Shown: piece after piece, positions 24,520 to 36,795 of the stretch | Layout: every line of letters begins with the position of its first letter | How positions within the stretch are numbered: position 1 is the first letter of the stretch | NCBI GenBank assembly: GCA_026914155.1 | Contig: JAPPGH010000008.1 | Location: 1 to 64,000 of the forward strand | From: Candidatus Palauibacter rhopaloidicola | GTDB taxonomy: Bacteria; Gemmatimonadota; Gemmatimonadetes; Palauibacterales; Palauibacteraceae | DNA: 64,000 bases | Direction: 5' to 3' | Made by a program: the position numbers and the translations under genes | Notes under the pieces: model-generated | The model's input: the letters and a program-made list of their open reading frames with translations, nothing else | Database searches by the model: none | Told to the model about the DNA's origin: nothing

Positions 24520-27360
24520 ATGGTGGATCGGACACGAGGCAGGTGGAAGGTGGCGTGCGTCGCGGCGGCGGTCGCCGGGTGCGGCGGCGGCAGCACCGAC
24601 CCGGGGCCGGGGCCCGAACCCGGGCGGACGCCGGTGGCGACGGTCGGCGCCCCGGCAGGGGGCGTATTCGAGGGCCTTGACGCGGTCGTATCGGTCCGTC
24701 TCGATCCCCCGCCGGCCTCGCCCATTATCGTCCGCTACACGCTGAGCACGGACGGAGACCCGGCCACCGCGGACGCGGACACGGCGGACTACCGCGCCGA
24801 TGGGTCGGTGTCCGTCCCCGCCGGGACGAGCGTCGCCGACGTCCGGATCGCGATCCTGGACGACGACGACATCGAGCCCGCGCGCGAAGTCTTCCTCTTC
24901 AGCCTGGATGCGCCGGCGACCGACGCGGGATATCGACTGGGAGCGACCACCTCGACGCAGGTGACGATCGCGGAAGGCGTCTGCGACCGGACTCCGGAGA
25001 TCCGGGACGCCCTCGTTGTCCGTAGCCGCGCCGACCGGTGCTCGTCCGTGACGACGGAGCACCTGGGGGTCACGACGCTCAACCTCGCGGGCATCGCGAT
25101 ACCCACCCTGAGGCCGGGCGACCTTTCCGGCCTGTACAACCTCAGAAACCTGGATCTCTCCGGCGTCGGCTTCACCGCCTTTCCCGTGGGCGTATTCGCC
25201 GATCTCACGAGCCTCGAAACGCTGCGCCTGCGGAATAACGGTTTCGAAACGCTGCCCGCCGACGCCTTCGCCGGCCTCGGACGCCTGAAGACGCTGGATC
25301 TGGGCGATAACGTGCTGACCACGCTGTCGGCCGCATCGTTCGCCGGACTCCCGTCCCTCGAGACCCTGGAGTTGCGTGCCAACGCGCTCGCCACACTGCC
25401 GGCCGGCGCCTTTTCGGAACTCGCGAGCCTCGAGCGGCTGCACCTGGGCGCCAACGACTTCACGACCCTGGGCGCCGGTACGTTCGCCGGGCTGGGCAAC
25501 CTGAAGTGGCTCTATCTCGCCAACGGCCGAATAGGAGCGCTGGAGGCGGGCGTCTTCTCCGGCCTGGTCGAACTGGAGAGCCTGCTGCTCCAGGACAGCG
25601 GGCTCGATACGCTTCCCTCCGCCGTCTTCGCGGGCCTTGGCAGCCTGCGGGAGCTACGGTTGGACCGGAACTCGCTGGCGGCGATCCCGGAGGATGCGTT
25701 CCAGGGCCTGTCGCGCCTGGAGTCGTTGCGTTTATACAGCAACCGGCTCGCCGAGCTCCCCGCGGGGCTGCTCTCGGGACTCCCCGCGCTCCGCCTGCTT
25801 CGGCTGGACAGGAACCGCCTGGCGGCGCTGCCGGAGCGGATGTTCGTCGGCCTGACCAGTCTCGACACGCTGCTCCTGGCGGCGAACCCCGGCGCCCCGT
25901 TCGCGCTCGCCCTCGAACTCGAGCGCACGGACAACCCGGACCCCGCCGCCACGGGTCCTGCCCGGATCGCGCTCGCCGTGGCCGAGGGGGCGCCGTTCGC
26001 CATGACAGTTCCCCTCTCCGCCCGGGGCGGCACGCTCTCGGTGGAGGTCGCGGTCCTCGAGGCGGGGAGCGAGCGGAGCGCGGAGATCACCGTGACCGCG
26101 ACCGAAGGCGGCCAGGACGAGGTCCAGGTCGTGGCGGGCCCGGCGCCCGTGATCCCACGACAAGTGACTGGCATCGAGATCGGACTGGGCGACCCGCTCA
26201 TCCTCTTCGGGGAGGGGACGAACGCGCCGCCCGTGCCGGAGCGCGAAGTGGCACCCCAGCGCATGCAGTCGGGCGCCCACCCGACCACGTTCACGGCGTC
26301 GGACTACTTCCGGGATCCCGAGGGCGCCGCCGTGCGCGTCTCGGGCGCCACGGCCGATTCCTCCGTCGCGACGGTGACCGCCGAAGACGGCGTCGTGACG
26401 CTGACGCCCGTAGCGGCGGGTGCCACGACCGTGACCCTGACGGCGACCGACCCACCCGGCGCGACCGCGGAGCTTTCCTTCCCCGTGATCGTGAGAGAGG
26501 CGGCGTCACGGCCCTTCGACATCGATCTCATCCTCCTCGACGACGTGACGGAGTCGCAGGCGGAGGCTTTCGCCAAGGCCGTGCGTTTCTGGACGGCCAT
26601 ACTGGCGGACACGGAACTGGCGGATGTCCCGCTCGGCCAGGATGTGGCGCCGGGGTGCTGGGACATCACGACCGATCAGCGCATCGGCACCGTTGACGAC
26701 ATCGCGATCGTGGCGACCGTCCGGGAGATCGACGGCGAGGACGGCCTCCTGGCCCGGGCCGGCCCGTGCGTCATCCGCGCCGGGTCCCGCCTGCCCTCCG
26801 TGGGCGCCCTCGAACTCGACGCGGCGGACCTCGCACGGCTCGAGGAGAGGGGGAACCTCAAGGATGTCGAGGAGGTGATCCTGCACGAGATCGGCCACGT
26901 CCTGGGGATCGGGACGGTGTGGGTCCACCACGGCCTCCTCCGCAACCCGTCCGTGCACGATTCGGGGGCCGACACGCATTTCACGGGACCTCTGGCCATC
27001 GCCGCGTTCGACGAGCGGGGCGGAGCGAACTACGACGACGGCGAGAAGGTGCCGGTCGAAAACACGGCGGGGCCGGGGTCGGCGGACTCCCACTGGCGCG
27101 AATCCGTGCTGGCCCACGAGTTGATGACGCCCTTCCAGGCGGTGGGAGAACGCGACCTCCTGAGCCTCATCACGGTCCAGTCGCTGGCGGATCTCGGGTA
27201 TGCGGTCAAGGTCGGGCTCGCCGAGATCTACCGGATACCCGGGCCGGGCGCCGCCCGCGCCACGCCCGAACGCAGAATCCCCTACGGCGACGACATCCTC
27301 CGCGGCCCCATCCGGGTCGTCGACCGCAACGGCCAGGTGGTTGAGATCATCCCGCGCTGA
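24520..27360 (+). CDS. LRR lipoprotein with Calx-beta, Ig-like and leishmanolysin-like protease domains
   Basis: About 946 aa from ATG 24520. The lipobox is VAGC. In order: a Calx-beta domain (about 30-155, with DYRADGSVSVPAGTSVADV and LDDDDIEPAREVF); about eleven LRRs of the LPAGAFxxLxxLExLxLxxN type (about 185-460); an Ig-like unit with SDYFRDPEGAAV (about 575-665); and a peptidase with HEIGHVLGIGTVW (about 789-801), typical of the leishmanolysin-like group, plus a later ELMTPF Met-turn candidate. It starts 4 nt after the HyuAB stop. Expected to be an outer-surface protease presented on an LRR stalk. An in-frame start at 24454 lies inside HyuAB and lacks a leader. Confidence 0.86.
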   Translation: MVDRTRGRWKVACVAAAVAGCGGGSTDPGPGPEPGRTPVATVGAPAGGVFEGLDAVVSVRLDPPPASPIIVRYTLSTDGDPATADADTADYRADGSVSVPAGTSVADVRIAILDDDDIEPAREVFLFSLDAPATDAGYRLGATTSTQVTIAEGVCDRTPEIRDALVVRSRADRCSSVTTEHLGVTTLNLAGIAIPTLRPGDLSGLYNLRNLDLSGVGFTAFPVGVFADLTSLETLRLRNNGFETLPADAFAGLGRLKTLDLGDNVLTTLSAASFAGLPSLETLELRANALATLPAGAFSELASLERLHLGANDFTTLGAGTFAGLGNLKWLYLANGRIGALEAGVFSGLVELESLLLQDSGLDTLPSAVFAGLGSLRELRLDRNSLAAIPEDAFQGLSRLESLRLYSNRLAELPAGLLSGLPALRLLRLDRNRLAALPERMFVGLTSLDTLLLAANPGAPFALALELERTDNPDPAATGPARIALAVAEGAPFAMTVPLSARGGTLSVEVAVLEAGSERSAEITVTATEGGQDEVQVVAGPAPVIPRQVTGIEIGLGDPLILFGEGTNAPPVPEREVAPQRMQSGAHPTTFTASDYFRDPEGAAVRVSGATADSSVATVTAEDGVVTLTPVAAGATTVTLTATDPPGATAELSFPVIVREAASRPFDIDLILLDDVTESQAEAFAKAVRFWTAILADTELADVPLGQDVAPGCWDITTDQRIGTVDDIAIVATVREIDGEDGLLARAGPCVIRAGSRLPSVGALELDAADLARLEERGNLKDVEEVILHEIGHVLGIGTVWVHHGLLRNPSVHDSGADTHFTGPLAIAAFDERGGANYDDGEKVPVENTAGPGSADSHWRESVLAHELMTPFQAVGERDLLSLITVQSLADLGYAVKVGLAEIYRIPGPGAARATPERRIPYGDDILRGPIRVVDRNGQVVEIIPR

Positions 27361-27445
27361 ACGGCGTTCGTCTTGCAGTAGTGCCATCGATACGTAGATT
27401 GACTTGCACACGCCCGATGAACGCTTCCACCGCGAGCACCGCAAC

Positions 27446-27652
27446 ATGAGCATCGTCACCATTTCTTCTCGCTATCAGGTCGTGATCCCCAGGGATGTGC
27501 GGGAGCGTCTCGGGTTGAAGCCCGGCCAGAAGGTACAGGCGCTGCCCTTCAAGGGGCGGGTAGAACTGATTCCGCTCGAACCCATCGAGGCGACTCGAGG
27601 TTTCGTCCGCGGCATCGATACGACGGTCCCTCGCGAGGGAGACCGTACGTGA
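27446..27652 (+). CDS. AbrB/MazE-like antitoxin, module 2
   Basis: 68 aa from ATG 27446: ISSRYQVVIPRDVRERLGLK is the swapped-hairpin signature, followed by GQKVQALPFKGRVELIPLE. The short C-terminal tail probably contacts the toxin. Its stop overlaps the GTG of the PIN gene. An upstream in-frame start (27404) adds an unconserved tail. Confidence 0.86.
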   Translation: MSIVTISSRYQVVIPRDVRERLGLKPGQKVQALPFKGRVELIPLEPIEATRGFVRGIDTTVPREGDRT

Positions 27653-28044
27653 ACGTGGTCGATTCGTCGGCCTGGCTGGAGTACTTCGCGGATGGTCCCA
27701 ACGCGGCGGAGTTCGCCGGGCCCATCGCCGCAATCGAACGCTTGATCGTACCGAGCATCACTCTGTTCGAGGTCTTCAAGCGAATCCGCCTCCAGCGAGA
27801 CCCCGGCGCCGCACTCTATGCCGTCGCCCACATGAAGCGGGGACGCGTGGTCGATCTCGACGGAGACCTCGCAGTCGCCGCGGCGGCTTTGAGCGCGGAG
27901 CGGGGCTTGCCGCTGGCCGACAGCATCATTCTCGCAACCTCCAGGCAGGAGGACGCGGTTCTATGGACTCAGGACGCGGATTTCGAAGGGATGGATGGAG
28001 TCGAGTACCGGCCGCATCGAGAGACCGGAGGACGGAGCCGATGA
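27649..28044 (+). CDS. PIN-domain ribonuclease toxin (VapC-like), module 2
   Basis: 131 aa from GTG 27649, overlapping the antitoxin stop by 4 nt. The active-site acids appear in VVDSSAWLEYFADG, LFEVFKRIR, PLADSIILATS and LWTQDADFEGM. Unusually, its stop overlaps the ATG of an M14 peptidase gene (ATGA), so a toxin-antitoxin pair is translationally linked to an exported enzyme. Confidence 0.88.
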   Translation: MNVVDSSAWLEYFADGPNAAEFAGPIAAIERLIVPSITLFEVFKRIRLQRDPGAALYAVAHMKRGRVVDLDGDLAVAAAALSAERGLPLADSIILATSRQEDAVLWTQDADFEGMDGVEYRPHRETGGRSR

Positions 28045-30767
28045 TCGCGAGGGAACTCTCTCTGACCGCCAGGTGGCGCACGGTCGTCGGATCGTGGATC
28101 GGCGCCGCGTTGATCGCGGGCTGCTCGGCCGGGGGCGGCGGCGCCGCCGACGTGCCGCTGCCCGCGGAGATCATCGGGTTCGCGCCCGGCGAGGACTACA
28201 AGCTCACGAACTACGACGGGATCAAGGCGTACTTCGAGGCGCTTGCCACGTCCACGGACCGCATGCTGCTGGAGCAGATCGGGGAGAGCACGCGGGGCGA
28301 GCCCCTCTACCTCGCCGCGATCTCCTCGGCGCCCAACCTCCGGCGCCTGGAACGAATCAAGGAGATCACGCGGACGCTGGCCTATGCCCGCGACCCGGAG
28401 GCGGGATACGGATCGGTCCTCGCCGAGGAGGAGGCGCGGGCACTGGCGCGGGAAGGCGCGGCCGTCGTGTGGATCGACGGCGGGCTGCACGCGACCGAGG
28501 TCGCGCACGGGCAGTTGATGCCCGAGATGGCGCACCACTTCGTGACGGATGAGTCCCCGGAGACCCGGCGCGTGCGGGAGAACGCGGTCGTCCTCCTCAT
28601 GCCGAATATGAACCCGGACGGTCTGAATATCGTCGCCGACTGGTACATGTCGAACGTGGGCGGCGAGTTCGAGATGGCGCGCGTGCCGGAGCTATATCAT
28701 CACTATATCGGGCACGACAACAATCGCGACTGGTACATGCTGACGCAGGTCGAGACGCGGGCCGTGACGCGGCAACTGTATCACAACTGGTTTCCGCAGA
28801 TCGTCTATAATCAGCATCAGTCGAGCCCCTTCCCCGGGCGGATCTGGATGCCGCCCTTCGAGAACCCCGTGAACCCGCACCTCGATCCGCTCGTCGTGAG
28901 TTCCCTGAACCAGATGGGACACTCGATGCGCCGCCGCTTCGACGAGGAGGGGAAGCCGGGCGTCAACAGCGGCATCGTCTTCGATCTGTGGTGGAACGGT
29001 TCCATGAGGGGCGGGCCCGACTATCACAACATGCTCGGGTTCCTGACGGAGACGGCGGGGGCGGGCTACGCGACGCCCCGCTGCTACGACGAGGACGAGA
29101 TCCCGGACACGTTCGGCGCGCGCGCCGGGCACCTGCCCGCGAAGACCCCGTCGACGAACTACAACAACCCGTGGCTCGGCGGCTGCTGGCACCTGCGCGA
29201 CGCCATGGACTACATGATGACGGCGGCGAAGGCCGTGGCGGACATGGGCGCGAAGCTCAAGGAGGAATACCTCTTCAACCACTACCTCATGGGCCGGCGC
29301 CAGATCGAGCGCGGCAGCGCGGCGGAGGGCGGCCCGTTCGCCTACGTGCTCGACCCCCGGGCCTCGCACGACCCGGGCGCGGTCGTCGAGTTCATGGGTC
29401 TGATGTCGCAATCCGGGATCGAGTTCCTGCGCGCCTCGGAGCCGTTCTCGGTCGCGGGGCCGGAGGGAGATCTCGCCTTCCCCGCGGGGTCGTACGTGAT
29501 TCCGCCCCAGGCCTTCCGGCCCTACGTGGTGGACCTGATGGAACCCAAGGAATACCCCGACCGGCGCCAGTATCCCGGCGGACCGCCGGAGCCGCCGTAC
29601 GACATGACGGGCTACGAACTGCGCTTCCAGATGGGACTGGAGGCGGTGAACGTGGACGAACCGTTCGACATGCCGCCGGGCGAGTGGGGCGAGGTCGCGA
29701 CCGACATCGGCGAGGTGCGCGGCGAGGGGGCGGCCGGCTTCGCCGTGCATGGCAACGCCAACGCGATGTACCGCGGGCTCTCTTCCGCGGCGGGCGAGCC
29801 CGGAGAAGGCGGGGGCGCGGACGAAACCCCGGAGCGCTTCCGCACCGTGCAGATCCTCGCGACGCCGGACGGCGAGATCCCGGCCGGGTCGTACTGGCTG
29901 CCCGACCTGTCCGCCGATGAGGCCCGCGCGCTTGCCGCCGACCACGGACTCACGCTCACCGGGGTCTCCTCCCCGCCATCCCCCGGCGCCGTCGCCGGGG
30001 CGCGGCCTCCGCGCGTGGCGATCTACCGCTCGTGGCAGGCCCCGATGCCCGAGGGCTGGACCCGCTGGGTGCTGGACGAGTACGGCTTCGAGTGGGAGAA
30101 CGTGTGGGACGCGGACGTGCGGAGCGGCAACCTGTCCCGCTTCGACGTCATCCTCCTCCCTTCGCAGGCCGCGGGCGGGATCGCGAGCGGGAACCTGCCG
30201 GGCACCATGCCGGACGAGTTCACGGGCGGCCTCGGCGAGGCGGGCGCCGCGGCGCTCCGCGCCTTCGTCGAGGCCGGGGGATGGCTCGTCGCCTTCGACC
30301 AGGCGGTGGATTACGCGATCGAGACCTTCGGCCTCCCCTTCCGGAACCGGGCGCGGGGGCTCTCCTCGCAGGAGTTCTTCATCCCGGGATCCGTGATCCG
30401 GCTCGCTGTCGACCCCTCGCACCCGCTCGGCTACGGGATGGACGAGGAAGCGATGACCCTCTTTTCCCGCAGCCAGGTGTTGGAGAGGACGAGTGGGGCG
30501 GCGGGCAACGTGGGCCGGGTCTCGACTCCGGTGTGCTACGCGGACCAGGACTTCCTCGTGAGCGGCTGGACGCTGGGCGGCGAGGAGGTGCTCGCCGGCT
30601 ACCCGGCAGCCGCGCAGGTCGAGGTCGGCGCGGGCCAGGTCGTGCTGTTCGCCTTCCGGCCCCACTTCCGCGGCCAGCCGCGCAACACGTTCAAGCTCCT
30701 GTTCAACGCGCTCGCCGCCGCCGCGACGGAGGGACTCCCCGCGAGCCCCGGGCTGAGCTGCCGCTAG
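28041..30767 (+). CDS. M14-family zinc carboxypeptidase-like lipoprotein
   Basis: About 908 aa from ATG 28041. The leader ends at a lipobox (ALIAGCSAG). The M14 zinc motif is GGLHATEVAHG (His about 150, Glu about 153), with NMNPDG and a third ligand candidate in YNQHQSS. The catalytic Glu candidate is in FLTETAG (about 336). The C-terminal third (VAIYRSWQAPMPEGWTRWVL, then VDYAIETFGLPF) resembles the glutamine-amidotransferase-like domain often fused to this group. Likely a periplasmic peptidase, substrate unknown. It is coupled to the upstream PIN gene; no other partner is apparent. Confidence 0.88.
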   Translation: MIARELSLTARWRTVVGSWIGAALIAGCSAGGGGAADVPLPAEIIGFAPGEDYKLTNYDGIKAYFEALATSTDRMLLEQIGESTRGEPLYLAAISSAPNLRRLERIKEITRTLAYARDPEAGYGSVLAEEEARALAREGAAVVWIDGGLHATEVAHGQLMPEMAHHFVTDESPETRRVRENAVVLLMPNMNPDGLNIVADWYMSNVGGEFEMARVPELYHHYIGHDNNRDWYMLTQVETRAVTRQLYHNWFPQIVYNQHQSSPFPGRIWMPPFENPVNPHLDPLVVSSLNQMGHSMRRRFDEEGKPGVNSGIVFDLWWNGSMRGGPDYHNMLGFLTETAGAGYATPRCYDEDEIPDTFGARAGHLPAKTPSTNYNNPWLGGCWHLRDAMDYMMTAAKAVADMGAKLKEEYLFNHYLMGRRQIERGSAAEGGPFAYVLDPRASHDPGAVVEFMGLMSQSGIEFLRASEPFSVAGPEGDLAFPAGSYVIPPQAFRPYVVDLMEPKEYPDRRQYPGGPPEPPYDMTGYELRFQMGLEAVNVDEPFDMPPGEWGEVATDIGEVRGEGAAGFAVHGNANAMYRGLSSAAGEPGEGGGADETPERFRTVQILATPDGEIPAGSYWLPDLSADEARALAADHGLTLTGVSSPPSPGAVAGARPPRVAIYRSWQAPMPEGWTRWVLDEYGFEWENVWDADVRSGNLSRFDVILLPSQAAGGIASGNLPGTMPDEFTGGLGEAGAAALRAFVEAGGWLVAFDQAVDYAIETFGLPFRNRARGLSSQEFFIPGSVIRLAVDPSHPLGYGMDEEAMTLFSRSQVLERTSGAAGNVGRVSTPVCYADQDFLVSGWTLGGEEVLAGYPAAAQVEVGAGQVVLFAFRPHFRGQPRNTFKLLFNALAAAATEGLPASPGLSCR

Positions 30768-30925
30768 ACCCTCGCGGGCCGCCGTTGCCGAGCGGCTGCC
30801 GAGCGGTTGCCGCGCCGTTGCCGCGCGGGTTAGCGTCAAACGCGCCGAGCCGTTCGGGGGTTGATGGCGTGGGACGAAGGCGTGGGGGGAAGGCGTGGGG
30901 ACTGCGCTCGCGAGGAGGTCTCGAC

Positions 30926-31744
30926 TTGAAGCTGACCGTACTCAGCGCCGCCGTGGTGCTTTTCGCCGGGTGCGCGGGACCCGTCGCGAGCGGGGTCGCG
31001 GCCCAGGAGCAGCGCGCCGCGGAGCGTGACGCCGCCGCGAGCGAGCGCTGGGGCAGGTGGCGGGACTACAACCGCTACCCCGGCCCCATCCCGACGCCGG
31101 AGGAGTGGGAACCCCCTCCCGGCCCCATCCGAATCGGCCTCCAGGCCGGTCACTGGCTCGCCGCCGAAGCCCCGCAGGAACTCCGCCGTATCCGCTACAA
31201 CGGCACGCGGTGGAAGGACACCGCCGAGTGGGAGGCGAACCTCGTCATCGCCCGGCTGGCGGCCGCCGAACTCGAGACGCTGGGCTACGAGGTCGACATC
31301 CTCCCCGCCGTCGTCCCCCCCGGCTATCGGGCGCACCTCTTCATCTCGATCCACGCGGACGGGAGCGACAGCCCCGCCGCATCGGGATACCGCGTTTCCG
31401 CCCCGCGGCGCGACGCCACGGGACGGGCCGAGGACGCGGCGCGCGTGCTCCGCGAGACGTACGGCGCCGCGACCGGCCTCAGGAACCTGCCGGTCTCGAC
31501 CCGCCGCATGCGGAACTACTACGCCTTCAACTACCGGCGGTACGAGCACGCCCTCCATCCGATGACGATCGCCCTGATCATCGAGACGGGGTTCATGACC
31601 AGCGCGCGGGACCGCACCATCATCCTGGGGGCGCCGGAGAGGGCGGCCCGCGGCATCGTGGAAGGGATCAAGGCGTTTTCGGTCACGGCGCCGCCGGCCC
31701 CGCCGACCACGGGCCGAGAGGACGGCCGCCGAGACGACGGCTAG
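30926..31744 (+). CDS. N-acetylmuramoyl-L-alanine amidase-like lipoprotein (Amidase_3)
   Basis: About 272 aa. TTG at 30926 is preceded by a strong GAGGAGG about 8 nt upstream and begins a lipoprotein leader (VVLFAGCAGP). Zinc-site residues of the Amidase_3 fold are His in IGLQAGHW, Glu in WEANLVIARL and His in FISIHADGSD. The catalytic Glu is in LIIETGFMTS. It would cleave peptides from cell-wall glycan. The proline-rich linker after the leader and the basic tail are unconserved. Longer in-frame forms upstream lie within the M14 gene in a shifted frame and are not real. Confidence 0.85.
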   Translation: MKLTVLSAAVVLFAGCAGPVASGVAAQEQRAAERDAAASERWGRWRDYNRYPGPIPTPEEWEPPPGPIRIGLQAGHWLAAEAPQELRRIRYNGTRWKDTAEWEANLVIARLAAAELETLGYEVDILPAVVPPGYRAHLFISIHADGSDSPAASGYRVSAPRRDATGRAEDAARVLRETYGAATGLRNLPVSTRRMRNYYAFNYRRYEHALHPMTIALIIETGFMTSARDRTIILGAPERAARGIVEGIKAFSVTAPPAPPTTGREDGRRDDG

Positions 31745-31766
31745 CCCGCGCTCCCGAGGGTGTGGG

Positions 31767-32411
31767 TTACCCTCCCACCCGAACTCCAAAGCCGGCCAGA
31801 GCGGACAGGTTGCGCGCCATGGCGCCATCGGACGCGGGGTCCCAGTAGAGGTTCCGCACGCCGTAGTGGTAGCGGGCTTCGAGCGTCACGAACCAGGCGT
31901 CGGCCGTCGCCACTTCGATGGCCGCGCCGACGATCAGACCCACGTCGGCGACGCCGCGCAGCCGGAAGCGGCCCTCGCAGCTGTTGCTCTCCTCGAACTG
32001 CGCCACGCCGCCCTCCAGACGGCAGCCGACCTCGTGCCCCCAATACGCCCCCGCCAGGAGGATCGGCCGCACGCGCCTGGGCGACGGCGTCGCCCGAAAC
32101 CTCAGGAGGATGGGAAAATCGAGGTAGGACATTCTCGTCCTCGAGCCGTCCTGATGCAGCCCCGAAGTCGAGAACCCCCGTTCGATATAGAGCGCTTCGA
32201 GTTGGACCGTCGCGCGCTCGGACAGTGGCAGGGTCACGAAACCGCCACCCGCCTTTCGCATGAGCGCGTCCGATGTGAACTGGTCGATGAAGGCGGCGTC
32301 CGCCCAGGTCACGCCCCCCTTGATTCCGTACGCGGTCTGCGCCGCCGCGGATCCATGATTCAGCAGAGCCGCGACGGCCACGAACGCCGCAAACCACCGG
32401 ATCGCTTTCAC
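31767..32411 (-). CDS. Outer-membrane beta-barrel protein
   Basis: About 214 aa from GTG 32411 with AAGGAG about 7 nt upstream. It has a signal peptide (FAAFVAVAALLNHGSAAAQ), then alternating strands: YGIKGGVTWAD, TVQLEALYIERGF, YLDFPILLRFR, RPILLAGAYWGHEVGC, GLIVGAAIEVA and FVTLEARYHYGV, ending LAGFGVRVGG. The layout resembles the small porin/OmpW-like barrels. Two cysteines (EVGCRL and SNSCEG) may form a loop disulfide. It is divergent from the next gene, and no transport specificity can be inferred. Confidence 0.78.
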   Translation of the reverse strand: MKAIRWFAAFVAVAALLNHGSAAAQTAYGIKGGVTWADAAFIDQFTSDALMRKAGGGFVTLPLSERATVQLEALYIERGFSTSGLHQDGSRTRMSYLDFPILLRFRATPSPRRVRPILLAGAYWGHEVGCRLEGGVAQFEESNSCEGRFRLRGVADVGLIVGAAIEVATADAWFVTLEARYHYGVRNLYWDPASDGAMARNLSALAGFGVRVGG

Positions 32412-32564
32412 ATCCCGCTCCTTGTCTCGCTGCCCGCCCTTCCCGGCGCGCCCGTTGGCGAAGCGCACGACGACAAGCTGCGTCCGCCGCGGCCGTTTCG
32501 CCATCATCCGCCCGGCCGTCACGATCTTTCCATCGCCTGCCGACCAACGACAGATTCACGCGCA

Positions 32565-33275
32565 ATGAACCACGAACGCAGATACGGAGAAGACGAAGTA
32601 CGGCAGGTCTTCGCGCGCGCCGCCGAGGCGGCCGAGGAGGAGGAGCGCGCCAGCCTTCCCTCTCGCGTGGACGGCGGACTGACGCTCGGCGAACTGCAGG
32701 CCGTGGGTCTCGAGGTCGGGCTCGCGCCGGAGCGCGTCGCGGCCGCCGCCGCCGAACTCGATGCGTCCCCGCAAGTCGTACCGCGACGAAAGCTGCTCGG
32801 CGCTCCGATTTCCGCCGGCCGGATCGTCGATCTCCCCCGCGAGTTGACGGATCGCGAGTGGCAGTTTCTCGTCGCCGAACTGCGGGCCACGTTCGATGCG
32901 AAGGGCGAGGTCACGGCTGAGGGCGGAATCCGCGAATGGAGCAACGGGAACCTTCACGCGGTCCTCGAGCAGACCGAGGCGGGTCATCGCCTCCGGCTGG
33001 GCACGCGCAAGGGCGACGCGCTCGAAACCACCTTCGTCGGCGCCATGTTTTGCGTCATGGCGGTGATCGTCGCCTTCATCATGGTCGCGGACGGCAGGGT
33101 GGGCGCGGGGCTGATGGTCCCCACACTGATGGGGCTCGGCGGGGGTGGCGTGCTGGTCGCCAATGCCCTTCGGCTGCCGCGGTGGGCGGGCGAGCGCGAG
33201 CGGCAGATGGAGCACGTCGCGGCCTGGACGCAGAACCTGCTCTCCGCCGCTCCGACGGGCGCCGAGGAGGTGTAG
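32565..33275 (+). CDS. Membrane protein of unknown function, two helices
   Basis: About 236 aa from ATG 32565. The N-terminal half is soluble and acidic (RYGEDEVRQVFARAAEAAEE, then GLTLGELQAVGLEVGLAPER, which recalls a small helical DNA- or protein-binding bundle). Two adjacent hydrophobic segments follow (FVGAMFCVMAVIVAFIMVAD and GLMVPTLMGLGGGGVLVANA), with a charged tail. I do not recognise the function. The stop is 1 nt from the TonB receptor start, so it is probably co-transcribed and may serve that receptor. Confidence 0.7.
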   Translation: MNHERRYGEDEVRQVFARAAEAAEEEERASLPSRVDGGLTLGELQAVGLEVGLAPERVAAAAAELDASPQVVPRRKLLGAPISAGRIVDLPRELTDREWQFLVAELRATFDAKGEVTAEGGIREWSNGNLHAVLEQTEAGHRLRLGTRKGDALETTFVGAMFCVMAVIVAFIMVADGRVGAGLMVPTLMGLGGGGVLVANALRLPRWAGERERQMEHVAAWTQNLLSAAPTGAEEV

Positions 33276-33276
33276 G

Positions 33277-36015
<2,739 letters not shown>

Positions 36016-36064
36016 CGCCCGGGGCGGCGCTCGTGCGCGGGTGGCGCCCATGCGCGGGGGAGAA

Positions 36065-36137
<73 letters not shown>

Positions 36138-36219
36138 GGGAAGCGGGGCGGACCCGACGGGGCCTCCGCCCGGCGCGGCTCAAGCTAACACCGGCGCCAA
36201 CGCCGTACACCTTTCGGGG

Positions 36220-36795
36220 TCAGCCCGGGGGACGCGGCAGTCCGCGGAGGATCCGGAGGCTGGAACTGTCGGCCGCCAGCTCCGCGGGAAGCCCGGCGGC
36301 CGCATCGCGCAGGAGGCTCCGCACCTGCCCCGTGGCGCGGTCGATCACCATCATCGCCCGCGCGCCCGCCTCCCGGTCCACCGTGGTCACGCCCTCCGGC
36401 CCGCTGAGTTCCAGCCGATCCAGCGCCTCCGTCCACGCGGGATCGAAGGGAATCGAGTAGGAAAAGCCCTTGCTCCCATCCGAGATCTCGCCCGGCGTGA
36501 AGCGGATCGAGAACAGCGTCTCCCCCTCGACGTCGAGCCCCCGCACCAGGTAGTCGCCAGCCCCCCCCGGAGGGCGGACCCTGCCCTCGTAGGCGAAGGC
36601 GGGCTCGAGCACGAGTTCCCCGTCGACCCGGATCCCTCCCCAGATCATGAGCACCGTCGACTCCTGCGGCTCATGAGACGGCACCTGGCCCGCGACGGGC
36701 GCCGCCACCAGAGCCGCCGCTGCGACCGCCGCCGCGACCGCCAGGAAGCGGGTCTGTGGCGCAACTCGCCGCAGGAGCGTTTCCAATCCGTTCAT
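36220..36795 (-). CDS. Exported stand-alone copy of a metalloprotease C-terminal domain
   Basis: 191 aa with a signal peptide (AVAAAVAAAALVAAPVAGQ). The mature part aligns by eye with the C-terminal domain of the metzincin gene at 147-1805: LMIWGG against LLLWGG, LEPAFAYEG against LEPAFVVDA, AGDYLVRG..VEGETLFSIRF against GGDYRLSG..DGVELFSFTF, and GQVRSLLRDA against GRVRGILRDL. It carries no protease motif. It could be a substrate- or surface-binding module acting in trans. The ATG at 36795 overlaps the stop of the upstream amidohydrolase-like gene. Confidence 0.75.
   Translation of the reverse strand: MNGLETLLRRVAPQTRFLAVAAAVAAAALVAAPVAGQVPSHEPQESTVLMIWGGIRVDGELVLEPAFAYEGRVRPPGGAGDYLVRGLDVEGETLFSIRFTPGEISDGSKGFSYSIPFDPAWTEALDRLELSGPEGVTTVDREAGARAMMVIDRATGQVRSLLRDAAAGLPAELAADSSSLRILRGLPRPPG

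Noticed and set aside
28690..28715. Third copy of the AATATCG direct repeat (TATATCATCACTATATCGGG)
   Set aside because: It lies inside the M14 coding sequence, the spacing and bases differ, and it encodes conserved protein (YHHYIGH).
28692..30839. Long minus-strand open frame opposite the M14 peptidase
   Set aside because: Codon mirror of a high-GC gene; no motif, RBS or homologous pattern. The same applies to 20601-22304, 22548-24320 and 33079-35001.
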